Below, one piece after another: positions 57,984-64,000 of a stretch of DNA of 64,000 nt (position 1 is the first letter of the stretch; each line of letters opens with the position of its first letter). A program made the translations under genes and the position numbers. This DNA is from Leptolyngbya sp. FACHB-261 (GTDB lineage Bacteria > Cyanobacteriota > Cyanobacteriia > FACHB-261). The notes beneath the pieces were generated by a model, which was not told the origin of the DNA, searched no databases, and worked only from the letters and a program-made list of their open reading frames with translations. The DNA is taken from assembly GCF_014696065.1 (NCBI RefSeq), contig NZ_JACJPL010000015.1, positions 124,001 to 188,000 on the forward strand, read 5' to 3'.

Positions 57984-58467
57984 GGATTGCTCAATAAGAT
58001 ATTGCTAAAAGGAGCCGGACCATAAAGCCTATTGAAGCAGCTTTCGTATCTAGATTACGATTATTTCAGTAGCGTTACACTTATTGAGGTTACTAGTGGG
58101 CATTCAGCATAAATCATCAACCATCAATCAATGCCTAGGTATGGCGGTATGGGATGAGAAAAATTTGAATTTCCCGCAGCCCTGATTGTAGGAAAGTTAG
58201 TTGTTTACTCAGCCTTGATGAGATAACAGGCTCAAAATCAGGAATATCACTCACCAAACTTGTGCCAAGTGTCAGTCTACCCCTTCAACTTTGCAATCTG
58301 AAACTCAGTCTTTCTATGTACAGCCTAGATGACTCCAAGATTGCAAGCTAGAACTACACGAGCACAAATCGGCTCCATGCTTTTATGCATCATCTAACTG
58401 AGACAAGAAAGCCCATGTAGTTCTAAACTTGATTGCATCAACCCTGCTTAAAGACTTGCCTCTAATA
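57984..58467. other. 484-bp region between cobQ and pcyA
   Basis: No gene is seen. A 10-bp inverted repeat (tagaactaca at 58349-58358 and tgtagttcta at 58416-58425) brackets 57 bases and could fold into a structured 3' region of cobQ or a small RNA. Confidence 0.45.
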
Positions 58468-59928
58468 TCACAGCAACGAGGCCAGATCCAAATGTTTTTC
58501 AATAACGTCAGCAAGTTGGTTCAGCATCGCCTCTCGCTGCTCACGATAGTTAGGAACGCCAGTCGGTAACGCTCGAAGTCCTCGTTGCTGACGCAAGCTG
58601 TTTAGCCAAGAGCGACGCCAAGGACCATTGTCAAAGAGACCATGCAAATAGGTACCCCAAACCTGTGTGTCCGTCCCTACAACACCTAAATTGGGATCAT
58701 CAAACAAAGGATTGACTGTACTGCCCTCGGCAATACGCGTACGGCCTTGATGAATCTCATAGCCCGTCACTGGCAACCCTTCTTGTGGATAGTTAGAAGT
58801 GACTTGACGCTGACGAGCCACCTTCTGTCCAGCGATCACGGTGCGCAGGGGCAAAAGCTCCATGCCCTTGTAGCGACCCTCTTGTCCCTCTAACCCTTCA
58901 GGATCAGCAATTACCTGCCCCAGCATCTGAAAGCCCCCGCAAACGCCAAGGACCGTACCACCCGCAGCTACATATTGCTGAATCTGCTCGACCATCCCAG
59001 TTTTACGCAGAAACTCTAAATCTGGAATGGTGGCCTTAGTCCCAGGGATGATCAACGCATCAGGATGGTCCAGCGATTGTTTAGGACCGACATAACGCAG
59101 CTTGACTGTGGGTTCAGCATCTAGCGGATCAAAATCAGTGAAGTTTGAGATGCGTGGCAAACGGAGCACAGCAACAGTCAATTCACCCTCACCCACTGTT
59201 TGACGATCAAGCAAAGACAGCGAATCCTCGGCGGGAAAATGCCCTTCTAGCCAAGGAATCACTCCTAATACTGGAATACCAGTGCGCTGAACAAGCCAAT
59301 CAATACCCGGTTGTAGTAAGGAACGCTGGCCCCGGAATTTGTTAATTACCACACCCTTAATCAGAGCTCGCTCTTCAGGGTCGAGCAACTCCAAAGTGCC
59401 CACCACGTGAGCAAACGCGCCCCCGCGATCAATATCAACAATTAGCAAAGTCGGGGCATTGAGGTACTTAGCAACTCGCATGTTGGTCAGGTCACGGTGC
59501 TTCAGGTTAGGCTCAGCCGGGCTGCCAGCGCCTTCACACACCAGGACATCAAAATTCTCCTTGAGCCGTTGTAAGGATTCAGTAATAGCTTGCCAACCAG
59601 GCTCAAAATATTGCTCATAGTATTCAGCTGCCCCAGCTCGGCCCACAGCCCGCCCCTTCAAGATCACTTGAGAAGTCATATCTCCCTGAGGCTTTAGCAG
59701 AATTGGATTCATTTCCACCAAGGGCTCTATGCCAGCCGCCCATGCCTGCACTGCCTGAGCATGGCCAATCTCGCCACCGCTGGAGGTGACATAGGCGTTG
59801 AGCGCCATATTCTGTCCTTTGAAGGGAGCAACACGAAAACGCCTCCGAGCTAAAACCCGGCAAATCGCCGTACACAGTAGCGATTTACCCGCATGAGAGG
59901 TTGTCCCAACGACCATAATGGCTTTCAT
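58468..59928 (-). CDS. cobQ: cobyric acid synthase CobQ
   Basis: 486 residues from ATG 59928, which has a GAGG ribosome binding site; the frame continues upstream but is not family-like. The N-terminal dethiobiotin synthase-like domain has MVVGTTSHAGKS (P-loop) and APFKGQNMALNAYV. The C-terminal glutamine amidotransferase has the Cys in VLGVCGGFQMLG and His in YLHGLF. It amidates four carboxylates in adenosylcobyrinate a,c-diamide. Cobalamin or pseudocobalamin is needed for QueG in this window. Confidence 0.95.
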   Translation of the reverse strand: MKAIMVVGTTSHAGKSLLCTAICRVLARRRFRVAPFKGQNMALNAYVTSSGGEIGHAQAVQAWAAGIEPLVEMNPILLKPQGDMTSQVILKGRAVGRAGAAEYYEQYFEPGWQAITESLQRLKENFDVLVCEGAGSPAEPNLKHRDLTNMRVAKYLNAPTLLIVDIDRGGAFAHVVGTLELLDPEERALIKGVVINKFRGQRSLLQPGIDWLVQRTGIPVLGVIPWLEGHFPAEDSLSLLDRQTVGEGELTVAVLRLPRISNFTDFDPLDAEPTVKLRYVGPKQSLDHPDALIIPGTKATIPDLEFLRKTGMVEQIQQYVAAGGTVLGVCGGFQMLGQVIADPEGLEGQEGRYKGMELLPLRTVIAGQKVARQRQVTSNYPQEGLPVTGYEIHQGRTRIAEGSTVNPLFDDPNLGVVGTDTQVWGTYLHGLFDNGPWRRSWLNSLRQQRGLRALPTGVPNYREQREAMLNQLADVIEKHLDLASLL

Positions 59929-60582
59929 CGACGCTTCCTCGTCTTCCAGCATTAAGCGGCTTCCCCATTTAAGCAATTCTCAAGCTGAGGGGCGACTTTC
60001 TCTCGTGCCCAGACAGCTCTTGCTAAAAGCAGCAGAATCAGGTCAACCGCGACAAGTGGTACCTGACCTACACAGCTAGCCGCATGACCAAATGCATATT
60101 AACTAGTACAAACACTTAGCAAATTCAGTTTCGAGCTGAATTCATGCTCACGCTTAGCTAAGCCTAGATCTCATCATTTGCCTCATGGAAGCACTGGTCA
60201 TAATCTGTGCAACGCAACACGGATTCAAGCTTGAAGTACGGACTCGATATTTTTAGAGACAAAAGGGTACCTTCAAAGCAATGGGGGTCAAACCAACATC
60301 TGCTGAGATATATCGGGCATTTAGCTTATCAGTCTAAGTCAAAAACCAGTGTTGACGCTCCGTCTCCTAACGCTAAGCTTGAGAAATAAAACGGTATTCT
60401 ATATCTCTTAAAAAGGAGAAACGACTAAAGGCTAGCGCATCAGTAGAAACCAGGAAATTAAATAGTGATACCAGCAAACAGGTTCAAGGCTGGTCAGCAG
60501 TTGAAGATTGAACAATGATATAGACATCACAAAGAAGCTAGTGCCGACAACAGATGAAGGCCAGACAGGGAAGGGAAACAGC
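59929..60582. other. 654-bp region between cobQ and the PatA-like operon
   Basis: No convincing gene; a 60-residue frame at 60207 has no family look. A tcaggt/acctga inverted repeat near 60.04-60.07 kb is within the cobQ leader. No cobalamin riboswitch consensus was recognised. Confidence 0.45.
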
Positions 60583-61773
60583 ATGACTACTGCAGAACGC
60601 AACGCTACTGATACTTTTGTCCAAAAGCTTGTTGATTTAAAGCAGAAGCGCTTTAGTGGGCAGCTGTCACTGAGAGATCCACTGGGACATGAGTGGACTC
60701 TTTACCTATGTCTAGGCAGAATCTCGTACGCAACTGGAGGCACTCATCCAGTAAGAAGATGGCAACGCAATTTAACTGCCCATTGTCCTGAGATGGATCC
60801 ACGTCAACCCAAGCTACTCTCTGAGTTCTCGGAAGCTTCCTCTACAGCTCCTGAGGTTTATTGGGAGTACCAAGTGCTATGCACATGGTTAGGACAGCAG
60901 CGAATTGCCCGTGCACAAGTAGTGGCCATGATTCGGGCCATCGTTGCCGAGGTGCTACTAGATATTACTCGAGCTGCACAAGTCACCTGTGAAGTCAAGC
61001 GGGACAATGCATTACCGACACAAATAGTGTTGATCGATATTGAACAGGCTCTCCTGGAAGCGGAACAGGCGTGGCAAGCGTGGCGGGCAGCGAAGGTTGC
61101 CGATCGCTCCCCCAATCGGGCACCAGTGATTAAGCAACCCGAGCAATTGCAGCAACAAACCTCCCCCACCGTTTATCGCGTTCTCAAGACACTTCTAGAC
61201 GGACAACATACTCTACGAGATATTTCTGTTCAGATGAAGCGGGACGTGGTCGAAGTTATACGTTCGCTCCTTCCTTATATTCAGGCAGGTTTAGTTGAGC
61301 TAACCAACATCCCGGACTTGCCAGCTCCAATTTCACCGCCTACCTCTTCACCATTGCCTACTCCTAGCCCTTCTGGGCCATTAATTGCTTGTGTAGATGA
61401 TAGCCCTGTGATTTGTCAGGCCATGGAGGGAATCTTAACTACAGCAGGTTATCGCTTCGTCGCAATTCAGGACTCTCTACGGGCAATTGCCACATTGCTA
61501 GCTCGTAAACCCGATTTAATCTTTTTGGATCTCGTGATGCCCAACACGAACGGCTATGAAATTTGTGGTAGCTTACGCAAACTCTCCAGCTTTAACAACG
61601 TGCCTATCGTAATCCTAACTGGCAATGATGGCATTGTTGATCGAGTCCGGGCTAAAGTCGTCGGCTCATCTGACTTTCTAGGCAAACCCCCAGAAGTTGA
61701 AGCAGTATTGGAGGTAACGCGTCGACACTTAGCCAAGAGCCAGTACAAGAAGACTTTTGGTAGTGGACACTGA
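60583..61773 (+). CDS. PatA-like response regulator (PATAN/DUF4388 plus receiver)
   Basis: 396 residues from ATG 60583 (GGGAAGGG upstream; a TTG at 60508 is also in frame). The N-terminal PATAN-type region (about 10-255: FVQKLVDLKQKRFSGQLSLRDPLGHEWTLYLCLGRI, a helical DVVEVIRSLLPYIQAGLVELT) is followed by a Pro/Ser linker and a C-terminal receiver (about 270-390: LIACVDDSPVICQAM, FLDLVMPNTNGYEIC, VILTGNDG). The acceptor is Asp in LDLVMP. PatA/PilG-like proteins control heterocyst pattern or pilus motility. Heads an operon with CheY, CheW and MCP genes. Confidence 0.88.
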   Translation: MTTAERNATDTFVQKLVDLKQKRFSGQLSLRDPLGHEWTLYLCLGRISYATGGTHPVRRWQRNLTAHCPEMDPRQPKLLSEFSEASSTAPEVYWEYQVLCTWLGQQRIARAQVVAMIRAIVAEVLLDITRAAQVTCEVKRDNALPTQIVLIDIEQALLEAEQAWQAWRAAKVADRSPNRAPVIKQPEQLQQQTSPTVYRVLKTLLDGQHTLRDISVQMKRDVVEVIRSLLPYIQAGLVELTNIPDLPAPISPPTSSPLPTPSPSGPLIACVDDSPVICQAMEGILTTAGYRFVAIQDSLRAIATLLARKPDLIFLDLVMPNTNGYEICGSLRKLSSFNNVPIVILTGNDGIVDRVRAKVVGSSDFLGKPPEVEAVLEVTRRHLAKSQYKKTFGSGH

Positions 61774-61909
61774 AGCTCTCATTTTTTTGTTAACACTCTA
61801 GCAGAAGCCATGCAAAACTAAAATTCTGCTCATTGATTGGCGATTGCTGTTCTTTTTGACAGCTTTGAGTGTTCAACTGTGTTTTTGATTTATAAGTGAG
61901 GTCAACATC

Positions 61910-62275
61910 ATGAGTACTGCTTTAGTCGTAGATGATTCTCTAACCGACATGGAGGTTGTCAGTCGCTGCCTACAACAGGGAGGCTTTAATGTGATTAAAG
62001 CAAGCAGCGGGGAGGAGGCACTGGCAAAAATCAGTGCCCATAAGCCAGACATTATCGTCCTAGACGTTGTCCTACCAGGGCGTAGTGGCTTTGAGCTGTG
62101 CCGCGATTTTAAAGCGGAAGCTGGCACCAGTAGCATTCCGATAGTAATGTGCTCAACCAAGGACGGCGAGATGGATAAATTCTGGGGCAAGAAGCAAGGC
62201 GCAGATGCCTATTTAGCTAAGCCGATCGACCAGGAGGAGTTGGTTCGCACTGTCAAGCAATTAGTTAAGAACTAA
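61910..62275 (+). CDS. CheY-like single-domain response regulator
   Basis: 121 residues. Acidic residues VVDDS, acceptor Asp in IIVLDVVLPGRSGFELC, Thr/Ser in VMCSTKDG and Lys in LAKPI. It corresponds to PilH or HmpB in related operons. Confidence 0.92.
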   Translation: MSTALVVDDSLTDMEVVSRCLQQGGFNVIKASSGEEALAKISAHKPDIIVLDVVLPGRSGFELCRDFKAEAGTSSIPIVMCSTKDGEMDKFWGKKQGADAYLAKPIDQEELVRTVKQLVKN

Positions 62276-62328
62276 GAATTGAGAGCTAAGAGCAAAGAAC
62301 CAGCTTGGTGCATTAGTGGAGGCAGATA

Positions 62329-62910
62329 GTGTTATCTGAGTTTGTGAATAAAATAGCCTTGCCTGCTTCAATGGCCGCACAGGCTACAGAATCATCAGAA
62401 GCAGAAGAACAGTTTTTGCGATTCCAGCTTCTCCCTGATACTACTGCTCTCTTGCCAGTACATCAAACAACAGAGGTACTAGCGGTTACCAGTAGTCAAG
62501 TTATTCCTATTCCTCACATGCCAGCTTATATCTTGGGGATTTATAACTGGCGAGGTGAAATTCTATGGATGCTGGATCTAGGACACTTACTGGGGCTAGC
62601 CCCTAAACATCAGAGGCTAAGCACATCTCTGGATTATCCAGTTCTTGTGATTCACGACTCACGGCGGGCGCGAGGTCGGAAGAGAACCAGCGGTCAGGCT
62701 ACCGGCGAGAAACTGCTGGGTCTGGTTGTAGATCAAGTTGAAGACATGGAATGGCTCAATCCAGAACTAATCCAGTCTCCTCCAGTCTCTGCTGTAACTC
62801 CCGAGCTAGCACCATTTTTAAGTGGATATTTTGTGCAGCCTAATGGTGAATTTTTAATGGCTTTAGATGGCGACTCTATTATCGCCAGGATGACTAAACC
62901 AGAGGTTTGA
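62329..62910 (+). CDS. CheW-domain protein
   Basis: 193 residues from a GTG with GGAGG six bases upstream. FRFQLLPDTTALLPVHQTTEVLAV, YILGIYNWRGEILWMLDLGHLLGL and LLGLVVDQVEDMEWLNPE are the CheW core. Couples receptor to histidine kinase (PilI/HmpC type). Confidence 0.93.
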   Translation: MLSEFVNKIALPASMAAQATESSEAEEQFLRFQLLPDTTALLPVHQTTEVLAVTSSQVIPIPHMPAYILGIYNWRGEILWMLDLGHLLGLAPKHQRLSTSLDYPVLVIHDSRRARGRKRTSGQATGEKLLGLVVDQVEDMEWLNPELIQSPPVSAVTPELAPFLSGYFVQPNGEFLMALDGDSIIARMTKPEV

Positions 62911-62996
62911 AGCCATGCTTTAGCATCCGAGAAGATTTATAGACTTCCACCTTCCAGCAATTTGCAAAGACTTGCTCATTCTAAGAGGCTTCTCCC

Positions 62997-64000
62997 ATGA
63001 CTCAAACTCCTCCTAAGCCTGGCGATTATGCCGCCACGAATGGACATAATCCTAAGCCCTCCAAGGATCTTCACGCCTTTGAGCGCAGTGCTCATTTGTC
63101 TTCCAAAAATCTCGCTAACTCATCTGCCTTGGACAACGCAGGGCCTATACCTAAACGACAAAAAGCTCAAACGGGATCTGCGTGGAAACAGCTTTATCAG
63201 AGCTGGGGAAACCTTAGAATTCGCTGGAAGCTAACGGTTCTTTTGGTTGTTACAGCTGCTATACCAACGGCAGTCGTGACCGAAGGAATTATTGAAACTG
63301 CTCAAAAAGATTTGTCGCTTAGCTTACAGCAACGACTAGCAACCGGCATGGGCCAGCTAGAGGAGAACATTACTGAAGATACGGTACAAGCAAGTAAGAT
63401 CGAGGCAAACACGATAGGCCACCTTGTAGAGACGTCTAGGGTTGATTTGAGCAATCCTCAGTCAGTAGCAGCCTATCGTGGTCTACTGCAATCCTTCCTG
63501 ACCGATCCGGACATTTTGGAAGCTGGATCTAAACAGAGCTTTTTATTACTTACTGATGCTCAGGGTAAAGTAGTTGCCCAGAGCGCTGAAATTCTGGCAG
63601 ACGATTTTTCAAACTATCCACCTCTGCCGACTGAAGAGAATCCCATTGCTCGTCTTAAATACCGTCCGACATCCATCGCAATAGGAACCTACTTAGGTGA
63701 TATCCCGATTGTTAAAAATGCTATCAGTGGCGGGCGCTTGCTGGGTGGCACGGAACTGTTGAAGGGAGACACCCTCAAACGTTTAGGTTTAGAGCAGCAA
63801 GCTAACATCGGTCTGCGTCCCCAAAACACTCAAGGTCTTCCTGAGGCTAAGAAGCCCTCGCCAGAAGGGCTTTATGACATTGATCAGGGCAGAGCTGGTT
63901 TAGTTTCGATGGCCGTTCACCCCCTGGAAGTTAACAATCGCTTCGTAGGAACTGCGATTGTAGGGACATTGTTGAACCGTAATTACCAAGCGGTTGACGA
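62997..64000 (+). CDS. methyl-accepting chemotaxis protein, cut by the right edge
   Basis: The frame from ATG 62997 (AGAGG upstream) is open through position 64000, at least 334 codons. About 70 polar residues precede a transmembrane helix LKLTVLLVVTAAIPTAVVTEG-like segment (near residue 80), then an extracytoplasmic sensing region (QQRLATGMGQLEENITEDT..., TDAQGKVVAQSAEIL). HAMP and signalling domains would lie beyond the window. It matches PilJ/HmpD in the operon order and the call rests on that context plus layout. Confidence 0.85.
   Translation, partial: MTQTPPKPGDYAATNGHNPKPSKDLHAFERSAHLSSKNLANSSALDNAGPIPKRQKAQTGSAWKQLYQSWGNLRIRWKLTVLLVVTAAIPTAVVTEGIIETAQKDLSLSLQQRLATGMGQLEENITEDTVQASKIEANTIGHLVETSRVDLSNPQSVAAYRGLLQSFLTDPDILEAGSKQSFLLLTDAQGKVVAQSAEILADDFSNYPPLPTEENPIARLKYRPTSIAIGTYLGDIPIVKNAISGGRLLGGTELLKGDTLKRLGLEQQANIGLRPQNTQGLPEAKKPSPEGLYDIDQGRAGLVSMAVHPLEVNNRFVGTAIVGTLLNRNYQAVD

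Noticed and set aside
59929-60120. Cobalamin riboswitch in front of cobQ
   Set aside because: The B12-box consensus was not found; only a short inverted repeat is present.
60207-60389. A 60-codon frame upstream of the PatA-like gene
   Set aside because: No ribosome binding site, no family resemblance and atypical composition.

Overview
The window is chromosomal DNA of a phycobilisome-containing cyanobacterium. The diagnostic genes are the allophycocyanin core operon (apcE-apcA-apcB-apcC), the cyanobacterial split ATP synthase operon, pcyA and a CpcS/CpeS-type bilin lyase, a phylloquinone-pathway methyltransferase (menG), a high-light-inducible (HLIP/LHC superfamily) protein and several DUF families typical of cyanobacteria (DUF3172, DUF3188, DUF2499, DUF3593). 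ApcE carries four linker repeats, which predicts a five-cylinder phycobilisome core. No insertion sequence, prophage, rRNA or CRISPR array was seen. The species cannot be named from this sequence alone. || Layout. 1-9.7 kb: mixed housekeeping genes (DUF218 protein cut by the left edge, GNAT, DUF3172, gamma-glutamyltransferase, a secreted Gln/Pro/Ala-tailed protein, peroxiredoxin, DUF482, RsmE, a LysE exporter). 9.8-15.8 kb: a regulatory island with three paralogous Crp/Fnr regulators, a receiver protein whose phospho-acceptor Asp is Glu, and a PAS-Crp fusion with an NtcA-like recognition helix. Its long intergenic regions contain a recurrent GTACG-N4-CGTAC palindrome, which has the GTA-N8-TAC spacing of NtcA sites. 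15.7-25.8 kb: two EamA transporters, small membrane and hypothetical proteins, a three-helix double-HLIP protein, a HAD phosphatase, ChaB, a DUF104/PIN toxin-antitoxin pair, a repeat-rich gap and a large multi-PAS histidine kinase. 26-36.4 kb: rpiA, an NTF2-like protein, queG, menG, Uma2, a lipoprotein, a His-tailed ferrochelatase-superfamily protein, a PDZ protein and two CorA paralogs. 36.5-41.6 kb: apcEABC on the minus strand. 42-49.9 kb: a methyltransferase, the eight-gene atp operon and ndk. 50-60 kb: terC, DUF2499/DUF3593, the cpcS-type lyase, tRNA-Gln followed by a 56-bp perfect palindrome, a PepQ-type prolidase, an ABC1/UbiB kinase, pcyA and cobQ. 60.5-64 kb: a PatA-like/CheY/CheW/MCP signalling operon that runs off the right edge. 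|| How the genes work together. ApcE, ApcA, ApcB and ApcC build the antenna core; PcyA makes the bilin and the CpcS/CpeS lyase attaches it. The atp operon lacks the beta and epsilon genes, which cyanobacteria usually keep elsewhere. The last cluster resembles Pil/Hmp-type chemotaxis-like operons controlling type IV pili. The most unusual parts are the Crp island with its shared operator-like palindromes, the LHC-like three-helix HLIP, the 56-bp palindrome and several families of short repeats.
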